Assembly (NCBI RefSeq): GCF_018132105.1
Contig: NZ_JWHL01000016.1
Location: 1 to 54,291 of the forward strand
Length of the DNA: 54,291 nucleotides
Direction: 5' to 3'
DNA from: Methanocalculus chunghsingensis
GTDB taxonomy: Archaea; Halobacteriota; Methanomicrobia; Methanomicrobiales; Methanocorpusculaceae
Shown here one piece after another: positions 44,965 to 54,276 of the stretch (within the stretch, counting starts at the first letter, position 1; every line of letters starts with the position of its first letter). Both the position numbers and the translations under genes were made by a program. The notes below the pieces were generated by a model that was given only the letters and a program-made list of their open reading frames with translations, was not told the origin of the DNA and did no database searches.

Positions 44965-47346
44965 TCAGACGTGGTACTGTTCGGTAATCTTCTTCAGCCG
45001 GATACCGAGTTCATGGAGATCTTCTGCGGTCTTCTCAGCCTTCTGGGTATTCTCAAGATTCTTCCGTGCAGCCTCCTGGATCTTCTCCATCGCATGGGAG
45101 ATACGGTCCATGCCGGATGCCTGTTCGGAGATGGAGTCTGCTATCTCATATGCTTCATTGGAGGAGTCGGCGATGGCAGTTGCAAGGACCTCAATCGCCT
45201 GCCGTGCCTCGGCGGTGAGCCGGACGGTATCCTCAACCGAGGATGATCCCCGATCGACCGATACGACGGTTCCTGAGACGCCACGCTGGATATCTGTTAA
45301 GATCGTTCTGATATGTGCAGTCGCCTGCTTTGACTGCTCAGCAAGATTATGAATCTCATGCGCAACAACCGCAAATCCTTTCCCAAACTCCCCGGCCTTT
45401 GCCGCCTCGATGGAGGCATTGACGGCGAGGAGGTTTGACTGCTCGGAGATGTCGGTGACGGTTGCGATGATCTCCCCGATGGCGGTACTCTGTTCCGAGA
45501 GCTTGACGACGTTCGTCCCGACGACATCCATCTGCCGCCGGATCTGGTTCATGCCATCAAGGATCTCCTGGACCGACCGTTGCCCGTCCTTGCTGACGAA
45601 GCTCGCCTTCATCGCCTTCTCGGTGACAGCCCTCGTCTTCTGATTGGCACGTTCGGTCTGGATACGCACCCCTTCGACCGAGTTTGAGGTCTCATCGACG
45701 ATCCGGACGGTCTGTGAACTCTCCTGGGAGAGGTGGGAGGTGACGGCGGAGATCTCGCTTGATGCAGAGGAGAGGACGGAGATTCCTTCATATAACTCCT
45801 CGGTGATCAGCTTCATCAGCCGGGAAAGCTCGATACCGATGGTGTTGAGTGCATCACGATATGCCACGAATTCACCGGCAACCGGGATATCAGGATTGAA
45901 TCTGGCGGTGAAATCCCCGGCGGCATAGTATCCGGCAAGCCGCATCGCCTCATTCACCGGCTCGGTGATCCGTTCAAGGGTCTTGTTGAACCCGACGATG
46001 ATCCTCCGGTAGCTCCCCCGGAAGGCCTTTTCATCGCCACGGACCTTGAGATCACCCGCCCAGGCGGCATCGGTCATCTTCAGGGTCTCTTTATGAAGAT
46101 GGTCAAGCGAATCCATCATCATTTTAATGGCAGGCCTGATCTCGTCCCTTTCATCCTGGATGGCGAATTTCTCGACATATTCGCCATTTGCGATCCGTTT
46201 GATATTGCCGACGATGTTCGTCTGGAGATCTTCTGCAAACTCGTCCATCGTCTGTGCCATTACCCCGATCTCATCCCGTCTGCTGATACCGAGACGGACA
46301 GAGAGATGTCCGTTTCTCAGTTCCTTGATCATCAGGACGACCTGCTGGAGGGGTTCAGAGATCGACCGTCCAAAGAGGATAGCAACGGCAGCACCGACGA
46401 TGATCGAGGCGAGCATGACGGCAACGAGCGTATCCCTGATGGTATTAATCGGCCCGGTGAAGTCAGCGAGATACGCCCTGGAGACGATATGCCAGTCGAG
46501 CGGCTCAAAGTAGGTAAAGACATCGATGATCTCGTTTCCATCGACGGTATGGTAGAGAATCCCCTCCTTCTCGGTGAGGGCTGTCTGGACGAGAGTCCGG
46601 TCGATCCAGTTCTCGCCTTCACTCGTCGGGTGGACGATGACGTTTCCTGCTCCATCGATGACTTTCATGTACCCGTTCTCACCTATGACGGTCTGCCGGA
46701 TACTCTTCCTGACGACATCGAGTGTTTCTTCTTCTTTGGTTCCGACGAAGAGGATCCCGATCACGTCGCCACGGCTGTTTGTGATTGGTTCATACGCGGT
46801 GACGTACTGGATCCCGAAGAGATCACGGGATCCATAGAATGTCTCCCCCCCGATGACCGAATAATCGAAGACATCCTGCGTCAGCCGGGTCCCGACGGCA
46901 CGCTCGCCATCTTCGCTGATGACGTTTGTCGCTATCCTGATTGCATGATCATCATAGACCTGGAAGACGGTCGCGGCTCCACCAACGAGCTCCTGCACCT
47001 GATCGACGATCTCGAAGTTATCGTTGACGACGTACCGCTGGTTTCCGGGACCGACCAGCGTCATCTGACCCTCGATGATCTCCGGGCTGCCGTGCTGGTA
47101 GAACTGCTGCCTCAGGACATTTAAGTCACTGTCAACCTTGTTTCGTGTCAGGGTGTAGACATCGTTTGTCCACCCTTTCATGTCATTGCCCTGTACCTGC
47201 AGCCGTGTCTCGATCTGCTGGGTGATGACGCCTGCCGAGCTTGTGTAGGAGACGACACCGACGAGCGAGGTCGGGATGATTGCAAGGAGGAGGCAGATGA
47301 CGAGGATCTTTGTTCCAACCTTCATGTTTGAGAAGAATGTTACCAT
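44965..47346 (-). CDS. Transmembrane methyl-accepting chemotaxis protein with Cache sensor
   Basis: 793 residues. TM1 is near 12-33. An extracellular Cache domain at about 40-300 (Cache_3/Cache_2 type: '[21 protein letters not shown]', '[17 protein letters not shown]', '[13 protein letters not shown]') should bind a small ligand. TM2 is near 305-330, followed by HAMP plus a second HAMP-like repeat and the signalling coiled coil. The tip near 630-665 reads '[20 protein letters not shown]', a variant (QS, VNAS) typical of Wsp-like receptors. It is the dedicated input of the downstream CheA-REC. One base separates the two genes. Confidence 0.94.
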   Translation of the reverse strand: MVTFFSNMKVGTKILVICLLLAIIPTSLVGVVSYTSSAGVITQQIETRLQVQGNDMKGWTNDVYTLTRNKVDSDLNVLRQQFYQHGSPEIIEGQMTLVGPGNQRYVVNDNFEIVDQVQELVGGAATVFQVYDDHAIRIATNVISEDGERAVGTRLTQDVFDYSVIGGETFYGSRDLFGIQYVTAYEPITNSRGDVIGILFVGTKEEETLDVVRKSIRQTVIGENGYMKVIDGAGNVIVHPTSEGENWIDRTLVQTALTEKEGILYHTVDGNEIIDVFTYFEPLDWHIVSRAYLADFTGPINTIRDTLVAVMLASIIVGAAVAILFGRSISEPLQQVVLMIKELRNGHLSVRLGISRRDEIGVMAQTMDEFAEDLQTNIVGNIKRIANGEYVEKFAIQDERDEIRPAIKMMMDSLDHLHKETLKMTDAAWAGDLKVRGDEKAFRGSYRRIIVGFNKTLERITEPVNEAMRLAGYYAAGDFTARFNPDIPVAGEFVAYRDALNTIGIELSRLMKLITEELYEGISVLSSASSEISAVTSHLSQESSQTVRIVDETSNSVEGVRIQTERANQKTRAVTEKAMKASFVSKDGQRSVQEILDGMNQIRRQMDVVGTNVVKLSEQSTAIGEIIATVTDISEQSNLLAVNASIEAAKAGEFGKGFAVVAHEIHNLAEQSKQATAHIRTILTDIQRGVSGTVVSVDRGSSSVEDTVRLTAEARQAIEVLATAIADSSNEAYEIADSISEQASGMDRISHAMEKIQEAARKNLENTQKAEKTAEDLHELGIRLKKITEQYHV

Positions 47347-47376
47347 GATATACCTCTCGGCGGTTTATGCTAGTTC

Positions 47377-48252
47377 TTACATCTCTCTTTCTTGATCACT
47401 GATTACCATCTCTGGATCGGTGAGAAGTGCTTTTCCATCGATGATCACAACATCCCCGGCAACCCCGATGAGATGGGTCCTCGGGATGGCGGTTCTGGTC
47501 GTTGCGTCAGGGAGGGGGCGTTTGAGCCGTGATGTTCCCCTGATCCTGTCAACGAGGAGGCCGAAGGTCATCTTCCCATCCGAGAGGATGATCACCCTGT
47601 TGAAGTCCGTCAGTCCGTACTCGGGGACCCTAAAGAACTTCCGGAGATCGATGAATGAGATGATCTCCCCCCGGACTGCGGCTATCCCGGTGATGAAGGG
47701 TGGTACCCCGGGTACCGGGGTGATCTCACCGGTCAGGATCACTTCGCGGACATACTGCATCCCGACGGCATACTCGACATACCCAAGCTGAAACCTCAGG
47801 ATCTCGGGTTTGTCAACAGATTCATCTGTTACTCTCATCTCTGAGAGAGCCGGAGCCCTCCCCCTGAGGAGATCGAGCGTCTCCTCATCATCCGGTGGGA
47901 GGGCACCATATACCAGTGGGATGAGCGAGAGATCATCGATGATGATGACACCATCCTCTCTGATTCTGGTTCCCGGAAGATTCCCCGGTGATGCCTCTTC
48001 CTCCGACCTGATACCCTCTATCCGATCGGCGATGAGTGCTATCTCATTCTCCCTGAGGGTGGTGATGATGAGAGAATCGGTCGCTTTTACCTGCCTGATT
48101 TCTGAGCCGATACTGGCGATTGGGATCTCCTCGCCATAGATGATGACGGTGCCCTTCTCCCGGACTGCAACCATCCGTGTGGTCGTCCGTACACGGTCAA
48201 GAGGGAGGGCATATCCTGTCGTGCCGACACAGAAGTGAAGATACTCTGTCAT
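47377..48252 (-). CDS. cheW: Double CheW coupling protein
   Basis: 291 residues made of two CheW domains: residues 1-125 ('YLHFCVGTTGYALPLDRVR', 'LIADRIEGI') and about 145-285 ('LRFQLGYVEYAVGMQYVREVI', 'VPGVPPFITGIAAVRGEIISFIDLRKFF', 'GLLVDRIRG'). The second is canonical; the first is more divergent. CheW links receptors to CheA; tandem CheW proteins can bridge array partners. It is the first gene of the leftward operon, with a TATA box at 48298-48306, and 30 bases separate it from the MCP gene. Confidence 0.92.
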   Translation of the reverse strand: MTEYLHFCVGTTGYALPLDRVRTTTRMVAVREKGTVIIYGEEIPIASIGSEIRQVKATDSLIITTLRENEIALIADRIEGIRSEEEASPGNLPGTRIREDGVIIIDDLSLIPLVYGALPPDDEETLDLLRGRAPALSEMRVTDESVDKPEILRFQLGYVEYAVGMQYVREVILTGEITPVPGVPPFITGIAAVRGEIISFIDLRKFFRVPEYGLTDFNRVIILSDGKMTFGLLVDRIRGTSRLKRPLPDATTRTAIPRTHLIGVAGDVVIIDGKALLTDPEMVISDQEREM

Positions 48253-48297
48253 TTGCAGATAGGAGAATATCGTAGACAGGATATGATAACTCTTGTG

Positions 48298-48306
48298 TAT
48301 TTATAT
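48298..48306 (-). promoter_or_regulatory. TATA box of the chemosensory operon
   Basis: The minus strand reads ATATAAATA here, about 50 bases before the cheW start, putting the transcript start near 48275. All following leftward genes down to 36421 are spaced by 30 bases or less or overlap, so this may serve up to nine genes. A perfect inverted repeat CCACAC/GTGTGG (48363-48368, 48377-48382) lies further upstream in the divergent gap. Confidence 0.55.
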
Positions 48307-48422
48307 GCGGCAGGGGGATTCCCCGGTTTTTCGGTCCGGATCTCCATCATAGGAGCCGGAGTCCACACTTCGTAACGTGTGGCTTTAATGGTGTAGGGTT
48401 CGGGTTGTGCAGAAATATTATA

Positions 48423-48457
48423 TGGACAAATTGTAAATAGGAATTACAATATGTCCA
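48423..48457. repeat. 35-bp dyad repeat, copy 1, overlapping the ATPase start codon
   Basis: Identical to copy 2 at 50250-50284. It is an imperfect palindrome: 14 of 17 position pairs match around the centre, with outer arms TGGACA/TGTCCA and inner arms TTGTAA/TTACAA. The ATPase ATG (48451) lies in its right arm, and a TATA-like AAATATTATAT (48413-48423) abuts the left. It could be an operator, or an RNA hairpin hiding the start codon. Confidence 0.8.
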
Positions 48458-49653
48458 ACCGGGAGATGAACCTTATGATCAGACGGGATGCAGAGGAGAA
48501 ACTTCGCTCTCTTGCCCTTGGATTTCCTGCCGTTTCGGTGATCGGCCCACGTCAATCCGGAAAGACAACCCTTGTCCGGTCAGTATTCCCTGATAAACCC
48601 TACATATTACTGGAAGATCCTGATACACGTGCATTTGCTGAGGAGGATCCACGCAGCTTTCTTGCCCAGTACGAAGAGACCGGAGCAGTCTTTGATGAGG
48701 TCCAGAGGGTACCGGAGCTGTTCTCCTATCTCCAGGGTATTCTGGACAGGCATGCAACGCCCGGGCAGTTCATCCTCACCGGATCACAGAACTTTCTGAT
48801 GATGGAGAGTATCTCTCAGTCACTCGCCGGGCGGGTTGGAATAATCAGGCTTCTCCCGCTCTCGATGAGGGAGATTGCCCGTGCCGGAGTTATACCGGAG
48901 ACATATGAGGAGATTCTCTTTGGCGGTCTCTACCCCCGCCCCTATAGCACCCCTCTGGAGCCATCCGATTTCTACTCATCATATATACAGACATATATTG
49001 AGCGTGATCTTCGTCAGCTGAAGCAGGTGCAGAACCTCTCGACATTTCAGACATTCATGAAGATGTGTGCCCACCGATCCGGGCAGATCATTAACTACTC
49101 ATCCCTGGCCAACGACTGCGGTATCACCCATAATACGGCGAAGGAGTGGTTATCTCTCCTTGAGACATCACTGTTAATCATTCTGATGAGGCCTCACCAC
49201 AAAAACTTCAACAAGAGGCTGGTGAAGGCCCCGAAACTCTACTTCACCGACCCCGGCCTTGCGGCACATCTCTGTGGAATACCAAATGCTGAGAGTCTCA
49301 GGTATCATCCGTTAAAGGGAGGGCTTTTTGAATCACTCATCATCACCGAGTTCCTCAAGGTCAGGTTTAACGCAGGCAAAGAATCCAATCTGTACTTCTG
49401 GAGAGATAAACTCGGGCACGAGATCGACTGCGTCATTGAATATGCGGGATCAGATCTCATCCCTGTTGAGATTAAATCAGGCAGGACAGCAGCCAGTGAC
49501 TTCTTTAAAGAGATCACGTACTGGAACAACCTCTCCGGCAATACCCCGAAGAGATCATTTGTCGTCTATGGGGGGGATCAGAACCAGCAGAGAAGAGCCG
49601 GGCATCTGGTTGGATATCAGCATCTGGAGCCGATATTCCCGTATCTGGAGTGA
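48451..49653 (+). CDS. AAA ATPase with DUF4143 / PD-(D/E)xK-like C-terminal domain
   Basis: 400 residues. Walker A 'GPRQSGKTTLVR' near 31-42, Walker B 'AVFDEVQRVPEL' near 82, and a sensor region 'ILTGSQNFLMM' define the AAA_14-type ATPase. The C-terminal DUF4143 domain ends with 'GHEIDCVIEYAGSDLIPVEIKSG', whose D and ExK resemble a nuclease core. Members are abundant and often multi-copy in archaea; their role is unclear (defence, mobile-element or toxin-like functions have been suggested). The start codon lies inside a 35-bp dyad that recurs behind the neighbouring toxin-antitoxin pair. The gene appears complete. Confidence 0.9.
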   Translation: MSNREMNLMIRRDAEEKLRSLALGFPAVSVIGPRQSGKTTLVRSVFPDKPYILLEDPDTRAFAEEDPRSFLAQYEETGAVFDEVQRVPELFSYLQGILDRHATPGQFILTGSQNFLMMESISQSLAGRVGIIRLLPLSMREIARAGVIPETYEEILFGGLYPRPYSTPLEPSDFYSSYIQTYIERDLRQLKQVQNLSTFQTFMKMCAHRSGQIINYSSLANDCGITHNTAKEWLSLLETSLLIILMRPHHKNFNKRLVKAPKLYFTDPGLAAHLCGIPNAESLRYHPLKGGLFESLIITEFLKVRFNAGKESNLYFWRDKLGHEIDCVIEYAGSDLIPVEIKSGRTAASDFFKEITYWNNLSGNTPKRSFVVYGGDQNQQRRAGHLVGYQHLEPIFPYLE

Positions 49654-49720
49654 GGTTCGGGCACACTCGTAGGAAGCCCCTCTGCGTTAGCGGGGGATGG
49701 TTCACGCCAGAAGGGTGTCT

Positions 49721-49990
49721 CTAATAATCATAGATATGCTGGCGGTGATCGATCAGTATCAAATAAACGGCTCTCTCTTTTTCATCGGGTTTGAATATAA
49801 GTCGGTATCGTTGTGCGATTCTGGTTGCTTTCTTACCATGTAACGCGCCTGATAGCCAGCCACCTGTATTGAGAGGATCTTCTTTCAAGCGTTGCAGTTT
49901 CTTATCAAGTTCATGGATAATTCTCTTGTTGGATTTTATTTGACTAAGGCTTTCGATGAATGTGTCCGTTGTTCGAATAGTCCATTCCAT
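49721..49990 (-). CDS. RelE/ParE-family toxin
   Basis: 89 residues with the RelE/YafQ fold pattern: 'FIESLSQIKSNKRIIHELDKKL', 'LKEDPLNTGGWLSGALHGKK', 'RIAQRYRLIFKPDE' and the end 'LILIDHRQHIYDY'. Such toxins usually cut mRNA at the ribosome. The start codon overlaps the antitoxin stop by one base (TGATG), the usual arrangement of a type II module in which the antitoxin comes first. It lies between the two copies of the 35-bp dyad. Confidence 0.85.
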   Translation of the reverse strand: MEWTIRTTDTFIESLSQIKSNKRIIHELDKKLQRLKEDPLNTGGWLSGALHGKKATRIAQRYRLIFKPDEKERAVYLILIDHRQHIYDY

Positions 49991-50208
49991 CAGGATGAAT
50001 CACCAAGCAGATCGTCTATCGATGATATCTCTCTGAATCGTCCGGCAGCTATGTCATCTTCACTTTTCTGTATCTTCGCCATCGTTTCCGGGTTGCTCAG
50101 TATCTCAATCGTATCGAGAAGGATATCCAGGTCTTCCCGACGAACCATAGTATCCTGAATTTTCTTTATTTCAGAATATACTTCATCAATGGTGACGGAG
50201 GGAGTCAT
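49990..50208 (-). CDS. Antitoxin of the RelE-type module
   Basis: 72 residues, acidic and helical ('EVYSEIKKIQDTMVRREDLDILLDTIEIL'), ending in 'EISSIDDLLGDSS', which probably threads into the toxin. No clear DNA-binding motif is visible, so it may belong to the helical antitoxin types without strong autorepression. Identified mainly by position directly before, and overlapping, the toxin gene. The 35-bp dyad lies 41 bases before its start codon and could be its operator. Confidence 0.78.
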   Translation of the reverse strand: MTPSVTIDEVYSEIKKIQDTMVRREDLDILLDTIEILSNPETMAKIQKSEDDIAAGRFREISSIDDLLGDSS

Positions 50209-50249
50209 GAATAGTAATTATCGTCGCATATCATAATTATTGTTGAATG

Positions 50250-50284
50250 TGGACAAATTGTAAATAGGAATTACAATATGTCCA
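50250..50284. repeat. 35-bp dyad repeat, copy 2
   Basis: Same sequence as copy 1 at 48423-48457, in direct orientation 1827 bases away. Here the equivalent ATG (50278) opens a frame of only five codons before TGA, and similarity to the ATPase start fades after about ten more bases. It is thus either the stub of a deleted second ATPase gene or a functional operator before the antitoxin gene. Confidence 0.8.
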
Positions 50285-50485
50285 GCCGGGGGTGACCCCC
50301 CCTAGATCATACCGGATGTAGTGCAAAAAACGAATAGGAATAGCCAGGGATTCCAAGGCAATGGAACAACCTCTCTGCCCCATCCCCGGGAGATAATCTG
50401 TCGTTTATGGAGGGGGTATCGGACTTCGTGAAATGTCGAACTCCCTTTCGTTAGTTATATGTAGAAAGGGTGCGAAGAGGTACAG
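50285..50485 (+). promoter_or_regulatory. Control region of the HTH-mevalonate operon
   Basis: No gene is seen in these 201 bases. A GGGGG-TGA-CCCCC hairpin lies at about 50288-50301. An imperfect dyad, GGACTTCG (50421-50428) with CGAACTCC (50437-50444), 7 of 8 pairs matching, lies just upstream of a TATA box TTAGTTATATG (50451-50461). The first codon is GTG at 50486. The dyad is a candidate site for the HTH regulator encoded next. Confidence 0.5.
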
Positions 50486-51196
50486 GTGAAACCCGGACAG
50501 CGTCAGCAGCTTGCCGAAAAGATAGCAGGAGAGATAACCCTCTCTGATGTCCCCGGCAAAGCCCTGAAGAAGTGGCGGACGAGTTTTTCGATATCCCCGG
50601 GTGTTCTTGCCGATCATCTCGGGGTATCTCCGTCGGTTATCAGTGATTACGAGAGCGGGAGGCGGAAGAGTCCGGGAACGGCAGTCGTCGGAAAGATCAT
50701 TGACAGCCTCTTTGCGATTGATGAAGAGAAGGGCGGAATCTTTGCGAAGAAGTACTCGACCATGCTCTTCTCGGACCTCGATGACGAGGTCATCTATGAT
50801 ATCCATGACTTCTCGGATGCTGTCCCGGTCAATGACTTTGCTGATGCGATTAACTGCTCGCTCATCTGTGGCGGTTCAGATCACCGGATCGTCGGCTATA
50901 CTGTTGTAAACAGCCTCAACGCGATCCTCACCCTCTCTCCAAATGAGTTCAACCGGATTTATGGATGGAGTACGGAACGGGCACTGATCTTTACCGAGGT
51001 ATCAAGCGGAAAGTCGCCGATGGTGGCGATCCGTGTGACACCGTTTAAGCCACCCTGCGTCATCCTCCAGGGGATAGATCCAAATCTGGTGCATCCACTG
51101 GTTCCAAGGCTTGCAGAGCGGGATCGTATCACGGTCTATTCAACAGAAGAGTCGATTGAAGATATTATTACAATTCTAAGGAGACAGGCATGGTAG
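50486..51196 (+). CDS. XRE-family HTH regulator of the HMG-CoA synthase operon
   Basis: 236 residues, GTG start, with GAAGAGG upstream. The helix-turn-helix is near residues 30-65 ('[27 protein letters not shown]'). The C-terminal half is an alpha/beta domain of unknown ligand ('[36 protein letters not shown]'). This type of regulator sits next to HMG-CoA synthase in many euryarchaea, as I recall, and here overlaps it by 7 bases, so control of isoprenoid-lipid precursor synthesis is likely. A dyad near the TATA box suggests autoregulation. The ligand, perhaps a CoA ester, is only a guess. Confidence 0.88.
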   Translation: MKPGQRQQLAEKIAGEITLSDVPGKALKKWRTSFSISPGVLADHLGVSPSVISDYESGRRKSPGTAVVGKIIDSLFAIDEEKGGIFAKKYSTMLFSDLDDEVIYDIHDFSDAVPVNDFADAINCSLICGGSDHRIVGYTVVNSLNAILTLSPNEFNRIYGWSTERALIFTEVSSGKSPMVAIRVTPFKPPCVILQGIDPNLVHPLVPRLAERDRITVYSTEESIEDIITILRRQAW

Positions 51197-52239
51197 GCAT
51201 CATCACCTATGGGGCATATATCCCGCGGTTCCGGGTCAGGGTCGAGGAGATCGCACGGGTCTGGGGTGCAAACCCGGCCGAGATCACCGGTGGCCTTGGC
51301 GTCTTTGAGAAGTCGGTCCCTGACCTTGACGAGAATACTGCGACGATTGCAGTTGCGGCGGCACGTTCCGCTCTGGCACGAAGGAAGATCAATCCCGTTG
51401 ATATCGGGGCAGTCTATGTCGGCTCCGAATCGCATCCCTATGCGGTCAAGCCGACGGCGGTCACCGTCGGCGAGGCGATCCGGGCGACACCGGTGATGAC
51501 GGCGGCAGATTATGAGTTCGCCTGCAAGGCCGGGACTGCGGCTATCCAGACCTGTATGGGTCTTGTCGGGTCAGGAATGATCAGGTATGGCCTGGCCGTC
51601 GGTGCCGATATCGCACAAGGTGCTCCCGGAGACGCTCTTGAATATACGGCAGCAGCCGGAGGGGCGGCGTTTCTCATCGGATCTGAAAAGCCCATCGCCG
51701 AGATCACCACGACGGTCTCCTATACGAGCGATACCCCGGATTTCTGGCGGCGGGAAGGCCAGCCCTATCCCCGCCATGGAGGGCGGTTCTCAGGCGACCC
51801 CGGGTACTTCAAGCATGTCCTCGGAGCAAGCAGGCTCCTCTTTGAGCGAGAGGGAACCGAAGCGGCCGATTATGACTATGCCGTCTTTCATCAGCCGAAC
51901 GCGAAGTTCCCGACGAGAGCTGCAAAGATGCTCGGCTTTTCAGATGAGAAGACAAAGCCGGGTCTCGTCGTCCCAAAGATCGGGAACACCTACTCGGGTG
52001 CCTCCCCCGTCGGGCTTGCGGCAACGCTCGATATCGCAGAGCCAGGTGATCGGATCTTCGTCTGCAGCTACGGCTCCGGTTCCGGCTCGGATGCCTTTGA
52101 TATCAGGGTGACCGATGCGATAGAGACGGAGATCGACCGGTCAAAGGCACCGACTGTGGCGGATCTCATCAGTGAGCCCCGGTACCTTGACTATGCACTG
52201 TATGCAAGACACAAAGGAAAGATCGTGATGCAGGAATGA
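51190..52239 (+). CDS. Hydroxymethylglutaryl-CoA synthase
   Basis: Condenses acetoacetyl-CoA with acetyl-CoA to HMG-CoA, the entry to mevalonate and archaeal ether lipids. 349 residues, archaeal size. The N-terminus '[16 protein letters not shown]' is a hallmark. The catalytic cysteine lies in '[17 protein letters not shown]' near residue 112, a histidine in '[12 protein letters not shown]', and '[17 protein letters not shown]' follows. It overlaps both the upstream regulator (7 bases) and the thiolase (4 bases), so the proteins are made together, as expected for the known archaeal thiolase/HMG-CoA synthase complex. Confidence 0.96.
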   Translation: MVGIITYGAYIPRFRVRVEEIARVWGANPAEITGGLGVFEKSVPDLDENTATIAVAAARSALARRKINPVDIGAVYVGSESHPYAVKPTAVTVGEAIRATPVMTAADYEFACKAGTAAIQTCMGLVGSGMIRYGLAVGADIAQGAPGDALEYTAAAGGAAFLIGSEKPIAEITTTVSYTSDTPDFWRREGQPYPRHGGRFSGDPGYFKHVLGASRLLFEREGTEAADYDYAVFHQPNAKFPTRAAKMLGFSDEKTKPGLVVPKIGNTYSGASPVGLAATLDIAEPGDRIFVCSYGSGSGSDAFDIRVTDAIETEIDRSKAPTVADLISEPRYLDYALYARHKGKIVMQE

Positions 52240-53399
52240 GAGAAGTAGCAGTTATCGGGGTTGGATGTACGCAGTTTGGCGAACGCTGGGATACCTCGTT
52301 CCGGGAGCTCTTCGTCGAGGCGGGAACCCTCGCGATCGAGGATGCGGGCGTCGGCGGCGAGTCGATAGACGCATTATATGTCGGCAACATGAGTGCAGGC
52401 AGATTTGTTGAGCAGGAGCATATCGGGGCACTCATTGCAGATTATGCAGGGCTCACCCGTGCAGGCCATGTCCCTGCAACGCGGGTCGAGGCGGCCTGCG
52501 CATCCGGTGGTTTGGCATTCCGGCAGGCGGTCCTTGCGGTTGCAAGCGGGATGGAGGATATCGTCGTTGCGGCAGGTGTTGAGAAGATGACTGATGCCGG
52601 CGACTCAACCGACGTCCTCTCTGCAGCAGCAGACCGTGAGTGGGAAGGGTTTGCAGGGGCGACCTTCCCCGGTCTCTATGCGATGATCGCAACCGATTAT
52701 ATGCACCGCTATCCGCTCACCCGTGATCAGCTCGCCCAGGTTGCGGTGAAGAACCATTATCATGGGTCGATGAACCCGATTGCACAGTTCCAGAACGAGA
52801 TCACCATCGAAACGGTTCTTCGTTCGACGCTCGTCGCCGATCCGCTCCGGCTCTTCGACTGCTCCCCCGTATCCGACGGGAGTGCCGCGGTCGTCGTCGC
52901 CCCGCTCGACCGGGCCAGGGAGTTTACCGATGCACCGGTGACGGTTATCGGCTCAGCCCAGGCGAGCGATACGATTGCACTCCATGATCGCCGGGATATC
53001 TCGACGCTCGATGCATCGGTTGCAGCCGGTAACCGGGCATTTGAACGTGCAGGCGTGACGAGGAAGGATATCGATCTCATCGAGGTCCATGACTGTTTCA
53101 CCATTGCCGAGATCTGTGCCATCGAGGACCTCGGGTTTGTGACGAAAGGCGAGGCCGGCATCTTCTATGAGGAAGGCCAGGCATATATCGGCGGCGATCT
53201 CCCGGTGAACACCTCCGGCGGCCTGAAGGCCTGTGGACACCCGGTCGGTGCGACCGGGATCAAGCAGGTCTGGGAGGTTGTCACCCAGCTCCGTGGCGAG
53301 GCAGGACGCCGGCAGGTGGATGGTGCCGAGATCGGGATGACGCAGAATGTCGGTGGGTCTGGTGCGACGGTCGCCTGCCATATCTTCAGGAGGGCCTGA
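52236..53399 (+). CDS. Acetoacetyl-CoA thiolase (acetyl-CoA C-acetyltransferase)
   Basis: 387 residues, SCP2-thiolase type found in archaea. The nucleophilic cysteine is in '[15 protein letters not shown]' near residue 88. Second-site motifs are '[18 protein letters not shown]', '[17 protein letters not shown]' (histidine) and '[18 protein letters not shown]'. In methanogens this enzyme, HMG-CoA synthase and a DUF35 protein form a complex that channels acetoacetyl-CoA through a shared CoA site, which overcomes the unfavourable thiolase step. All three genes lie here in order, with overlaps or a 2-base gap. Confidence 0.95.
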   Translation: MREVAVIGVGCTQFGERWDTSFRELFVEAGTLAIEDAGVGGESIDALYVGNMSAGRFVEQEHIGALIADYAGLTRAGHVPATRVEAACASGGLAFRQAVLAVASGMEDIVVAAGVEKMTDAGDSTDVLSAAADREWEGFAGATFPGLYAMIATDYMHRYPLTRDQLAQVAVKNHYHGSMNPIAQFQNEITIETVLRSTLVADPLRLFDCSPVSDGSAAVVVAPLDRAREFTDAPVTVIGSAQASDTIALHDRRDISTLDASVAAGNRAFERAGVTRKDIDLIEVHDCFTIAEICAIEDLGFVTKGEAGIFYEEGQAYIGGDLPVNTSGGLKACGHPVGATGIKQVWEVVTQLRGEAGRRQVDGAEIGMTQNVGGSGATVACHIFRRA

Positions 53400-53401
53400 G
53401 T

Positions 53402-53791
53402 ATGACGGTAGCGCGATTCTGGAGGAAGATTCCCCAGCGGTACAATCTCATCGGTACAAAATGCGAAAACTGCAACACAGTCTACTTCCCGCCCCGGTCT
53501 CTCTGCCCGGACTGCAGGCGGGACGGGAAGATCATTGATCATACCTGCTCTGGAAAGGGCACAGTTGTCACCTTCTCTGTGATCCGAACAGCAAGCGATC
53601 AGTTCTCGAATATGACGCCGTATGTACTTGCGATCATCGAGCTTGAAGAGGGGTGCCGCCTCACTTCACAGGTGATCTGCGACCCGACCGAGGTGAGCGT
53701 CGGGATGAAGGTCAAATCCGTCTTCCGGGTGATCGCCGAGGATGGCCCGTCCGGGATCATCCATTACGGGACGAAGTTCGTTCCGGTTTAA
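53402..53791 (+). CDS. DUF35 Zn-ribbon/OB-fold scaffold protein of the thiolase-HMGS complex
   Basis: 129 residues. The N-terminal rubredoxin-like zinc ribbon 'CENCNTVYFPPRSLCPDC' is followed by an OB fold ('GKGTVVTFSVIRTASDQF', 'GMKVKSVFRVIAEDGPSGI'). In the characterised archaeal complex the DUF35 protein bridges thiolase and HMG-CoA synthase. It starts 2 bases after the thiolase stop and ends the operon; a T7 run lies 11 bases after its stop. Confidence 0.94.
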   Translation: MTVARFWRKIPQRYNLIGTKCENCNTVYFPPRSLCPDCRRDGKIIDHTCSGKGTVVTFSVIRTASDQFSNMTPYVLAIIELEEGCRLTSQVICDPTEVSVGMKVKSVFRVIAEDGPSGIIHYGTKFVPV

Positions 53792-53801
53792 AATCGCTCT
53801 C

Positions 53802-53808
53802 TTTTTTT
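53802..53808 (+). terminator. T-rich terminator of the mevalonate operon
   Basis: Seven consecutive Ts begin 11 bases after the DUF35 stop, within a CT-rich stretch and without a strong hairpin, the usual form of archaeal intrinsic termination. The remaining gap to 53910 shows no gene. Confidence 0.5.
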
Positions 53809-53910
53809 CGGGCTCTTGTTCCTTATCATCGGATCTCCCCGGTCTTTTCAGGTGATCCAATGAGAAAAGAAAGAGTTGGAAGAGAAATATGCTCGTGATG
53901 AGCCCTCTCT

Positions 53911-54276
53911 TTACCAAGATTCAGGAAATGCCATGTCCGTGTAAATGTCCTCAAGGCGGGCCTTATGTCCACGTTCCATATTGGCCAGCTGCATAAAGAT
54001 CTCTTTCTGTTTTGGATCTTCCTGTGCGCCTGCGAGTTGTGTGTACATCTGCATTGCCTCAAGCTCCTTTCTGATCGCAATTATGATACCATCGATCGGT
54101 TTGAGATCAGGTGTGAGATCCGGTGAGGCAAGAGTGTCTGCCACTTTATAGTCTCTGGATGCGGAGAATGTAATGGATGTGACACCCTTGTCAAGGTAGT
54201 CCTGCAGGAGTTCGCGGTGTTTGGTCTCATCGCTGGCAAGTTCGTGAAAGAGTTTCTTCAGGTTTGGATCCTTCAC
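53911..54276 (-). CDS. Ferritin-like/rubrerythrin-type protein, N-terminus doubtful
   Basis: 121 residues. 'ELASDETKHRELLQDYLDKG' and 'ELEAMQMYTQLAGAQEDPKQKEIFMQLANMERGHKARLEDIY' contain ExxH metal ligands of a ferritin-like four-helix diiron protein, a family linked to peroxide or oxidative-stress defence. The first helix with its glutamate is missing: the frame begins at a GTG (54276) without a ribosome site, with a TAG two codons upstream, and starts 'KDPNLKKLFHELA', which in homologues is internal. Either the N-terminal part lies in another frame beyond the window edge, or the gene is truncated. Confidence 0.7.
   Translation of the reverse strand: MKDPNLKKLFHELASDETKHRELLQDYLDKGVTSITFSASRDYKVADTLASPDLTPDLKPIDGIIIAIRKELEAMQMYTQLAGAQEDPKQKEIFMQLANMERGHKARLEDIYTDMAFPESW

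Noticed and set aside
46093-47124. Plus-strand open frame of 343 codons opposite the Cache-MCP gene
   Set aside because: D/G-rich shadow of a clear chemoreceptor; no independent start signals.
48423-50284. Transposon bounded by the 35-bp repeats
   Set aside because: The repeats are direct, one overlaps a start codon, and no transposase or integrase is present. Recombination between gene copies or a shared operator explains it better.
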